This document shows positions 25,109 to 35,103 of a stretch of DNA of 64,000 nucleotides, piece by piece. The translations under genes were made by a program, and so were the position numbers. Each line of letters begins with the position of its first letter. Position 1 is the stretch's first letter. The notes beneath the pieces were generated by a model. The model saw only the letters and a list, made by a program, of their open reading frames with translations. It was not told the DNA's origin and made no database searches. Source of the stretch: PALSA-1353 sp050012375 (lineage in GTDB: Bacteria > Planctomycetota > Phycisphaerae > Tepidisphaerales > Tepidisphaeraceae); NCBI GenBank assembly GCA_050012375.1, contig JBEKHH010000021.1, forward strand, positions 9,709 through 73,708, given 5' to 3'.

Positions 25109-25156
25109 TCCGCGCCCCGGGGCTTGCCCCGGCGGTCCTTTGCGAAAAGAGGCGTT

Positions 25157-25684
25157 GTGCTCACCTTAATCCCACTGGCTGAAGGCCAATTGCTGGACCT
25201 TAATCTGGGTTCGGCGCTCTGGGTGCTGGCGATCTTTATGGTCGTGGTGATCATTCTGTACCGGACGGCGTGGAAAAACGTGCTCGCCGGCCTCAAGGCT
25301 CGCGAGGAGCGCATCCGCAACGACATCGCCGATGCCGAATCGGCCCGCGTCAAGGCGGAAGCCACGCTCCGCCAATACGATGCCCGGCTCGGCGAGGCCG
25401 AGCAGAAAGTCCGCGGCATCCTGAATCAGGCCGCAACCGACGCGGAAAAGATCGCCACCGGCATCCGGATGAAGGCCCAGCAGGATGTCGAAGAGGCCAA
25501 GGAACACGCTACCCAGGAAATCGAGGCGGCCAAACATACGGCCCTGACCGAAATCTACGAGCAGACGGCGAACCTGGCCACCAGCATTGCCGAGAAGATC
25601 ATTCGCCGAAATCTCAATCCCGACGATCAGCGCGAGCTGGTCAAGCAGAGCCTCGAGCAACTTCAAAACGTGGATCGAAACTGA
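25157..25684 (+). CDS. atpF: F-type ATP synthase subunit b
   Basis: Peripheral-stalk subunit: a single N-terminal helix (SALWVLAIFMVVVIILY) followed by ~130 residues of charged coiled coil (REERIRNDIADAESARVKAE, KEHATQEIEAAKHTALTE). The start is uncertain: a GTG at 25157, preceded by AAGAGG, gives 175 residues; a TTG at 25124 would give 186. Overlaps the atpH start by one base (TGATG at 25682-25686). Ends with NLNPDDQRELVKQSLEQLQ, the delta-binding region. Confidence 0.88.
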   Translation: MLTLIPLAEGQLLDLNLGSALWVLAIFMVVVIILYRTAWKNVLAGLKAREERIRNDIADAESARVKAEATLRQYDARLGEAEQKVRGILNQAATDAEKIATGIRMKAQQDVEEAKEHATQEIEAAKHTALTEIYEQTANLATSIAEKIIRRNLNPDDQRELVKQSLEQLQNVDRN

Positions 25685-26244
25685 TGAGCGAGGACAACCA
25701 CCATTCTCCGCTGGCGATCGCGTACGCCCAGGCGCTGCTCGAGTTGGCCAACGAATCGAACATCACCGCGGCGGTCGGCGAGGAGCTGCGCGGCCTGCGG
25801 GAGCTGATCGCCGCGAACCCGTCCTTCGCGCAGGTGCTGGCCGATCCAGCGGTCACCACTGAAGAGCGCGGCCGGCTTCTGCACCGGGTGTTCGACGGAC
25901 GCGCGTCCACGCTTATTCTGCATTTCCTCGGCCTGGTCAATGAAAAGGGCCGGCTCAATATCCTCCCCGCCATCGCCGGGGCGTTCGACGAATTGTTCGA
26001 CCTGCAGCAGGGCAAGTTGGAGGTGGAGGCGACCGTGGCCCAGCGGCTCGGCGACGAGCAGTTGGAATCGGTTCGTCAAAGGATCAGCCAGGCCCTGAAA
26101 CGCAATGCGGTGGTGCATCAGCATGTCGATCCGCAGATCATCGGGGGACTTGTGCTGCGCGTGCGGGACCAACTCATCGACGGCAGCGTCCGTGCCCAAT
26201 TGGCGGCAATGCGGCAAAGGCTCCTGGGAGCGCGTCCGGTTTAA
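25684..26244 (+). CDS. atpH: F-type ATP synthase subunit delta
   Basis: Subunit connecting the b stalk to the alpha3beta3 head (OSCP family). 186 residues from the ATG at 25684, which overlaps the atpF stop. Conserved features: AIAYAQALLELA at the N-terminus, FLGLVNEKGRLNILPAIAGAF in the middle and the C-terminal DPQIIGGLVLRVRDQLIDGS, which is the strongest OSCP signature. Normal length. Lies 17 bases before atpA. Confidence 0.93.
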   Translation: MSEDNHHSPLAIAYAQALLELANESNITAAVGEELRGLRELIAANPSFAQVLADPAVTTEERGRLLHRVFDGRASTLILHFLGLVNEKGRLNILPAIAGAFDELFDLQQGKLEVEATVAQRLGDEQLESVRQRISQALKRNAVVHQHVDPQIIGGLVLRVRDQLIDGSVRAQLAAMRQRLLGARPV

Positions 26245-26261
26245 CGAGAAAGCAAATTGAA

Positions 26262-27773
26262 ATGGCCATCAACGTCGCGGAAATCACCAGCATCCTCAAG
26301 AAGGAAATCGCCGGCTTTGAAGAGCGGCTGCAAATCAACGAAGTCGGCACGGTCATCGAAGTCGGCGACGGCATCGCGCGCATTTACGGCCTGCGGAATG
26401 CGATGGCCGGCGAATTGCTCGAATTCCAGAACGGCGCCATGGGCCAGGTGTTCAACCTCGAAGAAGATTCCATCGGCTCGGTGGTATTCGGCGATTACCT
26501 CGGCATCCGCGAGGGCTATTCGGTCAAGACCACCGGGCGATTGCTGGAAGTCCCCGTCGGCGACGCGGTGGTCGGGCGCGTCGTCAACCCGCTGGGGGAG
26601 GCGCTGGATGGCGGGCCGCCGATTGCCTCGAGTGAATCCCGCAAGGTGGACATCGTCGCCCCCGGCATTGCCGAGCGCCAGCCGGTGAAGGAGCCGATCC
26701 AGACGGGCATCAAGGCGATCGACAGCATGATCCCCATCGGCCGCGGTCAGCGCGAGCTGATCATCGGCGATCGCAAGACCGGCAAGACGGCCATTGCGCT
26801 GGACACGATCATCAATCAAAAAGGGACGGGAGTAAAATGCTTCTACATCGCGGTGGGGCAGAAGGAATCGTCCGTCGCGCAGGTGGTGGATGTGCTGAAG
26901 GCGCACGGCGCGATGGAATACACGACGGTGGTCGTGGCCGGCGCCGCCGACCCCGCCCCATTGCAATACATCGCCCCCTACGCCGGCTGCGCCATGGCCG
27001 AGTATTTCATGTGGAAAGGCCAGGCGACGCTGTGCGTTTACGACGACCTGACCAAACAGGCGGCCGCCTATCGGCAGCTTTCGCTGCTCTTGCGCCGGCC
27101 CCCCGGCCGCGAGGCGTATCCGGGCGACGTTTTCTATCTCCACAGCCGATTGCTGGAACGCGCCGTGAAGCTCAGCAGCGATAAAGGGGGCGGCAGCCTC
27201 ACCGCGCTGCCCATCATCGAAACGCAGGAAGGCGAGGTTTCCGCCTACATTCCAACCAACGTCATCAGCATCACCGACGGGCAGATTTATCTGGAGCCCG
27301 ATCTGTTTTTCGCCGGGGTTCGCCCGGCCATCAACGTCGGCATCAGCGTCTCGCGCGTGGGCGGAAACGCCCAGACCAAAGCGATGAAAAAGATCGCCGG
27401 CTCGCTGCGGCTTGACCTGGCGGCCTACCGCGAGCTGGAGGCCTTTTCACAGCTCGGCACGGAATTGGACAAGGCCACGCAGGCCCAATTGGACCGCGGC
27501 TCGCGTCTGGTGGAGATCCTCAAGCAACCGCAATACAAACCCTTCTCCCTCGAAAAGGAGGTCATGGTCATTTACGCCGGCACGCAGGGATTCCTCGACG
27601 ACGTTCCCATCGGGCGAATTCAGGAATTCCAAATCGCCTTCCTCGACCATGTCGATTCCAGCGCCGTGGACCTGCGCAACCAGCTTGCCGACAAAAAGGA
27701 TTTGACCAGCGATCTCGAAGCGAAGCTGAAGCAAACCCTCAGCGATTTCAAATCGAGAATATGGAAGAAATAG
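26262..27773 (+). CDS. atpA: F-type ATP synthase subunit alpha
   Basis: Non-catalytic nucleotide-binding subunit of the F1 head, 503 residues (normal). Walker A is GDRKTGKT (169-176); the QKESSVAQVVDVL, LLRRPPGREAYPGDVFYLHSR and AINVGISVSRVGG segments are classic. The gene is the last of the operon in this window: gamma, beta and epsilon genes, which normally follow, are absent, and the next gene at 27962 is a kinase. A CGTGCCC..GGGCACG hairpin (27821-27850) with a T-run 20 bases later may end the transcript. Confidence 0.97.
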   Translation: MAINVAEITSILKKEIAGFEERLQINEVGTVIEVGDGIARIYGLRNAMAGELLEFQNGAMGQVFNLEEDSIGSVVFGDYLGIREGYSVKTTGRLLEVPVGDAVVGRVVNPLGEALDGGPPIASSESRKVDIVAPGIAERQPVKEPIQTGIKAIDSMIPIGRGQRELIIGDRKTGKTAIALDTIINQKGTGVKCFYIAVGQKESSVAQVVDVLKAHGAMEYTTVVVAGAADPAPLQYIAPYAGCAMAEYFMWKGQATLCVYDDLTKQAAAYRQLSLLLRRPPGREAYPGDVFYLHSRLLERAVKLSSDKGGGSLTALPIIETQEGEVSAYIPTNVISITDGQIYLEPDLFFAGVRPAINVGISVSRVGGNAQTKAMKKIAGSLRLDLAAYRELEAFSQLGTELDKATQAQLDRGSRLVEILKQPQYKPFSLEKEVMVIYAGTQGFLDDVPIGRIQEFQIAFLDHVDSSAVDLRNQLADKKDLTSDLEAKLKQTLSDFKSRIWKK

Positions 27774-27961
27774 GGGTGCCGGAATAGGGGTTGCTATCAC
27801 GACCTATAATGCACAACGGACGTGCCCGGATAGAGCGGAATTTGGGCACGCCGCGTAGAGTCTGCCCGTTTTTAATTCATTAACCCGGTTTTATGCAAGG
27901 AAATGCGGGAAATGGACAACAATACCGCTGTTTTACCGTATAGGGAGTTAAAGAGGTCTGC

Positions 27962-28909
27962 ATGCCGATGTCCAGGAATGTTTTGAGGCCTTGGAATGTC
28001 TCCCCTACATGGGGGGAAACATCCCTAATGAGCAGTCAGTCAATGGAATCTCCTGAAAGCGTAATGCCCGTCAGCCTCTACGGCTACGAGGTGATCGACC
28101 TTCTCGGCGAAGGCGCCGGCAGCATGATTTACGCCGCGAGCGATCCGGCGACGAACCAGATCTACGCGCTCAAGCACGTCGCGGTCAAAGGGGAAAAGGA
28201 CCAGCGATTTGTCGAGCAACTCATCAACGAATTTGAAATCGGCGTAAAGATTAATCATCCCCTGCTGCGCCGCTGCGTCGATTTGAAATTGACCAAGACC
28301 CTTTTGCGCAAGGTGATCGACGCGGTGCTGGTGATGGAATTGGTCGAGGGAACGAACTGTGAAACCCGCCCTCCGACCGATCTGGCTTTGCTGGTGGATG
28401 TGTTCCACCAAACCGCCACCGCCCTGGACGCGCTGCACCAGTTGAATTTCGTTCACTGCGATTTGAAGCCGAATAACATTCTGGTGACGGTTGACGGCCG
28501 GGTGAAGATCATCGACCTGGGTCAGGCCTGTCCGATCGGATCGGTCAAGAAGCGGATCCAGGGCACGCCGGATTTCATCTCTCCGGAGCAGGTTCGCTGC
28601 GAGCCGGTGACGATTCAAACCGACGTGTACAATCTGGGGGCGACGTTCTATTGGCTGCTGAGCGGGGCCAAGCTGCCGACGCTGTTCACGGTGAAGAAAT
28701 CCCGGAACAGCTTCCTGGTTGCCGACGCGATCCCCCAACCGCACCAACTGAACCCCAAGGTCCCGGAAAACCTGTCCAATCTGGTGATGGAATGCGTGCG
28801 GATCACGCCCTTCAAGCGCCCGGCCAATATGCGGGAGCTCTGCCGCCGTTTGGAAATCATCCGGCTCACCCTGCCGGGCAACAACGAATCATCGGCGATG
28901 ATGGCGTGA
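27962..28909 (+). CDS. Serine/threonine protein kinase (Hanks type)
   Basis: 315 residues. Motifs in order: glycine loop GEGAGS (49-54), ATP lysine Lys71 in ALKHV, Glu90, catalytic loop HCDLKPNN (165-172) and DLG (185-187) in place of DFG, then the activation segment GTPDFISPEQ. It lacks a transmembrane segment and sensor domain, so it is a soluble kinase with the C-terminus ending right after the kinase lobe (RPANMRELCRRLE). AGAGG lies 5 bases before the ATG at 27962; an internal ATG at 28028 is an alternative start. The HCDLK form (instead of HRDLK) is frequent in planctomycete kinases. Substrate unknown. Confidence 0.92.
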   Translation: MPMSRNVLRPWNVSPTWGETSLMSSQSMESPESVMPVSLYGYEVIDLLGEGAGSMIYAASDPATNQIYALKHVAVKGEKDQRFVEQLINEFEIGVKINHPLLRRCVDLKLTKTLLRKVIDAVLVMELVEGTNCETRPPTDLALLVDVFHQTATALDALHQLNFVHCDLKPNNILVTVDGRVKIIDLGQACPIGSVKKRIQGTPDFISPEQVRCEPVTIQTDVYNLGATFYWLLSGAKLPTLFTVKKSRNSFLVADAIPQPHQLNPKVPENLSNLVMECVRITPFKRPANMRELCRRLEIIRLTLPGNNESSAMMA

Positions 28910-28991
28910 GCGGCGCGGTCAATGACGCCGCCCTCCCCGTCTCAGCGACGGGGTTGCCCTCGTGCGGCCTCCCTCGCTACGGTTGTGGCGG

Positions 28992-29738
28992 ATGTTCCAC
29001 GAAACCTACGCTCTGCGGCCCGGCGAGACCATCCGCCGCGTCGCGCCCCCTTTCCTCCCCGAGCGCCTGGATTATTTCCGCAAGGTCCAACCCTCGCGGA
29101 CAGTGAACCCCGTGGCTTTGCTCGTCCTCTGGCGCGATGGCGCCCTTCAACTCAAGAATTGGATGTACTACGTACGATCCGACGGCGACAGCGGCTTCGA
29201 GGCGGAACAACTCATTCAATCCCTCCTCAAGCTCTACCCCCAGGACATCGAGGGCGACTTGGAACTGGCCCGTAAAGTCATCCCGGGCGATTTCGTCGCA
29301 AACGCCGACGCCGATATCGATCAATATCGCCTGGCGCTGGAAAAGCTCGTGTCGGAGACCTCCGGCAGAGCGGTGAGCCTCACATTCCGTGAAGTCCCGC
29401 GGCCGGTGATCGTCTTCACCGGAACCTGGAGTCCGCAAGCTCCGCACCTGATTCAAATCTACGGATCGCAGATGAACAACGCGCCAACCGTCAGAGTAAG
29501 CCTCGGTTCAATTGACCACTTCGCCAAATGGGTTGGATCTTGGATCGGGGAATCTGTGATTGTCGAAGCAGCCGGTGCGCCGCATGAACTGAGCTTGTGC
29601 GGCCACGACCGAGACCGAGCCCCCGAAGCCCTCAAGCAAGCTCACGACCCCCAACTCGTTTGCACGCACATCCACGAGCAAACCGGCCTGGATTGGAGAG
29701 AGGAAACGCGAGCCCTCCGCCGCCTATTCGTCGAGTGA
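28992..29738 (+). CDS. Conserved protein with an ALRPGE motif, function unknown
   Basis: 248 residues from the ATG at 28992. The opening MFHETYALRPGETIRRV followed by PPFLPERLDYFRK looks like a conserved domain I recall at the C-terminus of planctomycete M56/BlaR1-like or exported proteins, here standing alone without a signal peptide. Internal pattern KLYPQDIEGDLELARKVIPGD and RPVIVFTGTWSP fits the same domain (GD..VIPGDWV..., ..VIV..G.). A Thr/Ser-rich basic tail follows. No catalytic residue can be named. It follows the kinase gene by 82 bases on the same strand, so it may be a kinase partner or substrate. Confidence 0.6.
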   Translation: MFHETYALRPGETIRRVAPPFLPERLDYFRKVQPSRTVNPVALLVLWRDGALQLKNWMYYVRSDGDSGFEAEQLIQSLLKLYPQDIEGDLELARKVIPGDFVANADADIDQYRLALEKLVSETSGRAVSLTFREVPRPVIVFTGTWSPQAPHLIQIYGSQMNNAPTVRVSLGSIDHFAKWVGSWIGESVIVEAAGAPHELSLCGHDRDRAPEALKQAHDPQLVCTHIHEQTGLDWREETRALRRLFVE

Positions 29739-29775
29739 TACGGGTCCCGGTTTGAGTACGCGCCTCGTTCCTCGA

Positions 29776-29799
29776 AGCACCGCATGTACATGCGGTGCT
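29776..29799. terminator. Perfect 24-base palindrome between convergent genes
   Basis: A perfect palindrome, AGCACCGCATGT followed by ACATGCGGTGCT, lies between the stop codons of two convergent genes (29738 and 29882). In RNA it gives a 10-11 bp hairpin from either strand. No T-run follows, so it is at best a symmetrical weak terminator or a protein-binding site. Confidence 0.4.
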
Positions 29800-29881
29800 C
29801 CCGACTCGGGACGAACGCCCCGACCTCCCGCGTTGCCTTTGTATTTAAACCACAGCAAACGAACACGCTCTGTCATTTCCC

Positions 29882-32800
29882 TCAATGGCGCCGCCCCAAT
29901 CCTCCCAGCCCCTGCAACAGCCCGTTGATCACCGCCTTCTTCGCGCCTTTCTGGATCGTTTGCGCGATCGCCTGGTCCAGCTCGAGCTTCGGATGGTTCA
30001 TGTCCCCTTTCAGCGGCACGATCACCTGGTCCGGCACGTATTGGCGCACATTGGCGGGAATCAGGCGGTCAAACAGGGCCGGGGGGATGTAAGCCGTCAT
30101 CGGCGCGAACTGCTCCGTCGCCAGGATCACCACGCCGGCAAACCGCAGCGGCTTGTCCTGGTCGATCATCAGCGTCGTGTCTTCCGTCGCCCGGCCGTTC
30201 TGGATCTTCACGTCGGCGTTGTTGATCTCCGCCGACACCGATGAATTGCCGAACACCGCCAGCAGTTCGCTGCCGATCTGCAACTGCCGCACCGAATACT
30301 GCACTTCAACAATGCCCTGATTCTGCGGCGAGGACTGCAACACCAAACCGCTCAGCGGAACCTTTTGCAACTGCAAGACCCACACGCTCACCAGCCCGCG
30401 CGACTCTTTCGCGTTGGCGAAAGCGGGATTGTTCAGAATTTTTCCGAGGAAACTCTTGGCCATCGCCGGGTTGATCGACACATCCCGCAGGACGTAATGC
30501 GGCTGGGATGGATCGGCATCCATCGACACCACCATCGGGTCGGTCCGCAGGTCCACCGTCAGCACGCCGATGTCCAGCGTTCCGTCGTTGCAGGTCGCCG
30601 GCTTGGGCGCGTTCTGGCCATTGGGCTGGTCCGGATACACGGTCTTCAGCACCCCGCCCGTCATGTACAGCGGCACATCCAGGTTCTGGATCGTGATCCC
30701 CTGCGTCGAGAGGCTGTCCACCGTCAGATACCCCCCGACGTTGATCATGGCGATCGCCTGATTGAACGGTTTGTCGGCCGGATAACTTCCGGAAATCGTA
30801 AACGTCCGCTTTTGCTGCCCCGTGACGGTCAAATCCGCCAGGGATTGCTGCTGGCTCGGCGACAAGAGCGGCTTGACTATGCTCCACAACTTCGCCAGGT
30901 CATAGTTCGCCTGGATTTGCACGCGATCGTCGTCGGGGATCTGCCGCCTCAGCGGCAAATCATTCACCGTTCCGGTGATTTGCACGGCGAGCGCCTTGGT
31001 CGATTCAAGCGAAACCGAAATCGGGTTAGCCCGGTCGATGATGACCGAATAAGTCCCGAAATCAAAATCGAATCCGTTGTGGATGGCGATCTTGTCCTCG
31101 GAGAAGGCAAGCTGCGGACCCGGAGCCGGCTGGCCCTTCACCGGCGGCGGTGTATTGAACGCCTGGAATTGGGTGATCGCCCCGCCGCCCAGCACGTGCA
31201 GGCGCGGGTGGGCCGGGTCCTTGGCGAGAGATTCGTCGAAATGATAGTGGCCCTTGTAGGGATAGGCGTTAGGCGCAGCCGCGGAGAAAACTTCCGCCAG
31301 CCGCGCCGCCGGCTCGATGTCCCCATCCACCGAGATTCCGCCCTGCACGAGCATCGTCGCCTGATTGCCCAGGCCGCTGGCCACGATCGGCTTGCCGCCG
31401 GCGAGAGCGATCTTCGTGAGGCCTAAATCCGCCGACAGGGCGGTCACCGACATTTGCGCCACCTGGGCCATCAGCGGCATCTGGCTGGTCGCATCCGGCA
31501 GCGTGTCCACTTCCGCCGACAATTGCGCGGTGATATCGCTTGGCCAGGCGTAGCTCTGCTGACCCGTTTTGAGCGCCAGACCGTGGACCAGTGCCTGGCT
31601 GACATTGGCGGTTGTCGCGTCGCCTTGGCGCGAGACGTTCACCTTCAGCGTCGCCGTTCCGCCGGTGATCTGGGCCGGCGGCACGTAGACGACGACGGTC
31701 TTCTCGCCGGGGCCCGGCGGCGGGGGCTGAAGCAGGTTCGCCATCCCATCCACCTTCGCCAGATCCAGATCGTCCACCTCGATATCCAGGGATTGAACCT
31801 TGTTGAACAAGCCCGTCGGAACGAGCACGTTCCCCTCTCGCGTCAGCAAAACAATCTGGCCGTTGGTGACGCTGATTTTCTTGGCGAAGGAAGTTTCGAG
31901 AACCAGCGACGCATCGTGCACGGCGGAAAAATCACTGGCCAGCGTCGCCCCGGCCACCAGATGGATCGTCTCGTTATTCAAGATTTGGCCGACGGTGAGG
32001 GCATTGACCGAGAGGTCCGCCGACGCCGTCGTAGCATCCGCCGACGGCTGGAGGCGGAAAGTTCCGCTGACCTGCCCGCCGGTGAGTTGCTTCAGCGAAG
32101 CCATCTGCTCGGGCGGCAAAATCAGCGACGCCGTGTTCAGCAGCTTCGGCAAATCCGCCTGAGCGAGTTGCACCGATCCCGACGCCGCGATCTTTCCCGC
32201 CGGGGTGAGCGCCACATCCAGCGGCGACTGTGGATCGCCCTCGATTTTCAGTTGATCACCGATCTGTAGTGAGAGCGTCTGCAAATTGGCGTGAATAGCG
32301 CCGCCGCTCAGCGACACCGACCCGCCGATCGCAGCCGCAATCGTCTGGTTCTCGATCGGCTTGCCGCCGCCGCCCTTCTGCTCCACAGAGAGATCCGCAA
32401 TGGAAACGGTCAGCGGCTTGGAGATGGTGAAGGTCGTCCCGTCATACGATCCGGTCATGGAAGCGGTTAATTTCCCCGACGTGCAGAGCAAAAGGTTTTG
32501 CGCGACCAATTGCATGATCGACGGCTGCGAGGTCGCCGATGCGGCGGGCGGCTGGGGAAGCACCAGCGGCATCAGCGGCCCAAACGCCGATTGCAGCGCC
32601 GCTAAATCCCCCTGGCATTTGCTCAATTCAATCCGCGACGCCGCAATCGAGCCGCCGCCGGGCAGCTTCGCCGTTCCCGTCGGCGAATCCGGGTTCGCGA
32701 TCGCCACCATCGCATCGGCTGAAACTTCCGCTGTAAAAAGCGGATTCTCGCTCGGCCCGATCGTGATCGTCTCGGTCAGGTCCTTCACCGTCGCGATGCT

Positions 32801-35101
32801 CTGGTCGTTCACCGAGCCGGAGCCGGAAACGACATCCAATATCGCCGGAATGTGCACGGTCTGCTCGGTTCCCAGGTCATCCGTTACGGCCAGATCGGTG
32901 GGTTGAACCTGAATTTTCAGCGGCTCAGAAAACCCAAACCCGCCCTGGTCGAATTCTCCCTTGCCGGAGATCGTGACACTGCCCGATTCGATCCGATCTG
33001 AATTATCCGCCAACCTCTGAATGAGGTTTGGCTGCACGCCCGGCTTGGGTCCGGGCACAAACAGCGACATCGCCCCGCCGAATTCCTCCTGCACCAGGCG
33101 CAGATCGATGGTTCCCTGCGAAATGGCGAACGTCGGAACGCTCACGCCGAATTTCCCGCCGATCTTGGCTTCACCCGCGGCCTGGAAATTGATCGCCGGC
33201 GATTGGATCGAGATCGCCAAATCGTGCACGGCCTGCACAAACTGCGCTGCCGTATGATGCAGGTTCCCGCCGATCGTCGCGGTGAACTTGGGCTGGCTCA
33301 TCTGCCGGCGGCCGGGAATGTTGATGTCCACATCGGTCGCGCTGAAATCCGCGCCGACGGCGACCTTGCTGTCCGCCGCCGTCAGGTCGCCATCCGTGTG
33401 CGCATGGAATGCAATCGTGCCGCCGAATGTCGCGTGCGATCCAGCCGGCACTTGCAGCATCGAATCCAGATCAACGATCTGGTTCACCTGCTGCTGGAGG
33501 TTTTTCAGATCGCTCGTCCCCTGGAAACTGGTTTTTCCAAGCGTTTCGCCCCCGCCCTGGATGTTTGCGAAAGCGCTGGAAAGGCTCAGCTTGATATTGC
33601 GAAGGTCCGGCTCGTCGCCGCCCACCGCCGTAACGCCCGCCGCCAGGTCGATGTTGCTTAACTGAACCGGATGTCCGCCGTTGGTTCCGCTGAAATCCTT
33701 CAGATGCGTTTCGGTGGCGATCACGGCCTTGCCATCCGCCAGCGTGAGCGTCGTTTCATGCGTCAATCGCCCGCCGCTCAGGCTCGTGCCCTGTTCCAGG
33801 TGGATGAAATGCGGAGCCTGGCTCACGAGATTCGCGACGTTCAAGTCGGCGGAGATTTTCACCTGTCCGCTTCCGGCGATTGCGACCGTCTGGGCCGTCG
33901 CATTCTTGCCGCCCGTCAGATGCGCGGCGATCGCCTTGAACACATCGGCTGTTTCCAGCAGAGAATCCTGCGCCACGTCCGCGTGCACGGTGATCTGGTC
34001 GGCTTGGGTTGATCCGTTGGGCTGGGCCGTGATCGGCATATCCAGCTTGATGGCCGCGTTCTTGCCGCCGGTGGAATCCACCGAAACCTTCAGCCCAAAC
34101 TGAAGCGCCTGAAAGGCCACCGTATCCCCGGCCAGTTGCTTGCCCCCAGCCGACAAATCAGCCAGCGCAATCCCCACATCCGCCGTGATGTGATCCAGCG
34201 TATTGACCGTCGCCGTGATCTTGCCGTTCATCTTGCCGGTCACGGTCAGATTCAGGTGATACGCCTGAAGAACGTCCGAAACCGCGGCCAAATCCCCGTC
34301 GGCCAATTCGATCGTCTGATTCGCGGCCAGGTGATCGACCGCCACCAGGTTGTTCTGGATCGCCGATAACGTCCCGGACACCTTCACCTTCACCAGATTT
34401 TTTTCCTGAAGCTGGAGGCCGAGGTCCACGGTGTCCTCGATCGGCTGGTTGATGTCCTTGATGGCGATCGTCGCGGTCAGCGGATTCTGTGGATCCAATC
34501 CCACGGTGACCTTGTCCGGATCGTCCTCGAAAGTGCCGGTGATCTGCTTGAGATGAATCACGCCCTTGATGTTGGGCAGCTTGGTGGGCTGATTGCTCGG
34601 CGGTTTGTTGCTCGGCTTGATCGCCTGGAGGATGTTGAGATTTCCATCGCGATCGATGATCGCGTTAACATCCACTCCGCTGACGGTCACGTCTCCCAGG
34701 TCGATATTGCCGGTCGCCGCCTTCAACAGCGACAGGGGCGTGCTGATTTGGGCGACCGAGACCAAATGTTTGTTGTCCGCATCGGTAAGCTGCACCCCTT
34801 CAATGCGGATTCCGCTGATCCAGCCGAACGACCAATCCTTGATTTGCAGTTTGCCGTTAAGCGCGGAGCTATTGATCTGCCCGACGACGATCTCGCGCAC
34901 GAAGCCCATGCTGATGATCGTCGGCGCCAGGATCACCAGGATGATGATCAGCACGAGCAGCGCCCCCACGGCTTTCAGCAGCCAATGGCGCTTTTTCTTT
35001 TTCGGTTTCACGCCTTCGAGCGGCTGATTCCCCGGCGGTTGCTCGGGACTTTTGGCGGCTGGATCATTCGGAACGCCCCCGTCGGACTGCTTCTGTGTCA
35101 T
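29882..35101 (-). CDS. Giant AsmA-like (TamB/YhdP-type) envelope protein
   Basis: A 1739-residue protein with a charged N-terminus, one membrane helix (residues ~41-65, AVGALLVLIIILVILAPTII), then a very long beta-rich periplasmic region. The segment right after the helix, VVGQINSSALNGKLQIKDWSFGWISGIRIEGVQL, matches the start of AsmA/TamB/YhdP-like bridges that carry phospholipid between membranes through a hydrophobic groove. Repeated patterns (LSADGGKIAASG.., VTISGKGEFDQGGF, ITGTVNDLPLRRQI) continue to the end, finishing PLKGDMNHPKLELDQAIAQ, typical of AsmA_2 C-termini. Size exceeds E. coli YhdP (~1270). Function by family: anterograde lipid transport. Immediately downstream of a small exported protein (35104-35502). 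Confidence 0.85.
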   Translation of the reverse strand: MTQKQSDGGVPNDPAAKSPEQPPGNQPLEGVKPKKKKRHWLLKAVGALLVLIIILVILAPTIISMGFVREIVVGQINSSALNGKLQIKDWSFGWISGIRIEGVQLTDADNKHLVSVAQISTPLSLLKAATGNIDLGDVTVSGVDVNAIIDRDGNLNILQAIKPSNKPPSNQPTKLPNIKGVIHLKQITGTFEDDPDKVTVGLDPQNPLTATIAIKDINQPIEDTVDLGLQLQEKNLVKVKVSGTLSAIQNNLVAVDHLAANQTIELADGDLAAVSDVLQAYHLNLTVTGKMNGKITATVNTLDHITADVGIALADLSAGGKQLAGDTVAFQALQFGLKVSVDSTGGKNAAIKLDMPITAQPNGSTQADQITVHADVAQDSLLETADVFKAIAAHLTGGKNATAQTVAIAGSGQVKISADLNVANLVSQAPHFIHLEQGTSLSGGRLTHETTLTLADGKAVIATETHLKDFSGTNGGHPVQLSNIDLAAGVTAVGGDEPDLRNIKLSLSSAFANIQGGGETLGKTSFQGTSDLKNLQQQVNQIVDLDSMLQVPAGSHATFGGTIAFHAHTDGDLTAADSKVAVGADFSATDVDINIPGRRQMSQPKFTATIGGNLHHTAAQFVQAVHDLAISIQSPAINFQAAGEAKIGGKFGVSVPTFAISQGTIDLRLVQEEFGGAMSLFVPGPKPGVQPNLIQRLADNSDRIESGSVTISGKGEFDQGGFGFSEPLKIQVQPTDLAVTDDLGTEQTVHIPAILDVVSGSGSVNDQSIATVKDLTETITIGPSENPLFTAEVSADAMVAIANPDSPTGTAKLPGGGSIAASRIELSKCQGDLAALQSAFGPLMPLVLPQPPAASATSQPSIMQLVAQNLLLCTSGKLTASMTGSYDGTTFTISKPLTVSIADLSVEQKGGGGKPIENQTIAAAIGGSVSLSGGAIHANLQTLSLQIGDQLKIEGDPQSPLDVALTPAGKIAASGSVQLAQADLPKLLNTASLILPPEQMASLKQLTGGQVSGTFRLQPSADATTASADLSVNALTVGQILNNETIHLVAGATLASDFSAVHDASLVLETSFAKKISVTNGQIVLLTREGNVLVPTGLFNKVQSLDIEVDDLDLAKVDGMANLLQPPPPGPGEKTVVVYVPPAQITGGTATLKVNVSRQGDATTANVSQALVHGLALKTGQQSYAWPSDITAQLSAEVDTLPDATSQMPLMAQVAQMSVTALSADLGLTKIALAGGKPIVASGLGNQATMLVQGGISVDGDIEPAARLAEVFSAAAPNAYPYKGHYHFDESLAKDPAHPRLHVLGGGAITQFQAFNTPPPVKGQPAPGPQLAFSEDKIAIHNGFDFDFGTYSVIIDRANPISVSLESTKALAVQITGTVNDLPLRRQIPDDDRVQIQANYDLAKLWSIVKPLLSPSQQQSLADLTVTGQQKRTFTISGSYPADKPFNQAIAMINVGGYLTVDSLSTQGITIQNLDVPLYMTGGVLKTVYPDQPNGQNAPKPATCNDGTLDIGVLTVDLRTDPMVVSMDADPSQPHYVLRDVSINPAMAKSFLGKILNNPAFANAKESRGLVSVWVLQLQKVPLSGLVLQSSPQNQGIVEVQYSVRQLQIGSELLAVFGNSSVSAEINNADVKIQNGRATEDTTLMIDQDKPLRFAGVVILATEQFAPMTAYIPPALFDRLIPANVRQYVPDQVIVPLKGDMNHPKLELDQAIAQTIQKGAKKAVINGLLQGLGGLGRRH

Positions 35102-35103
35102 GT

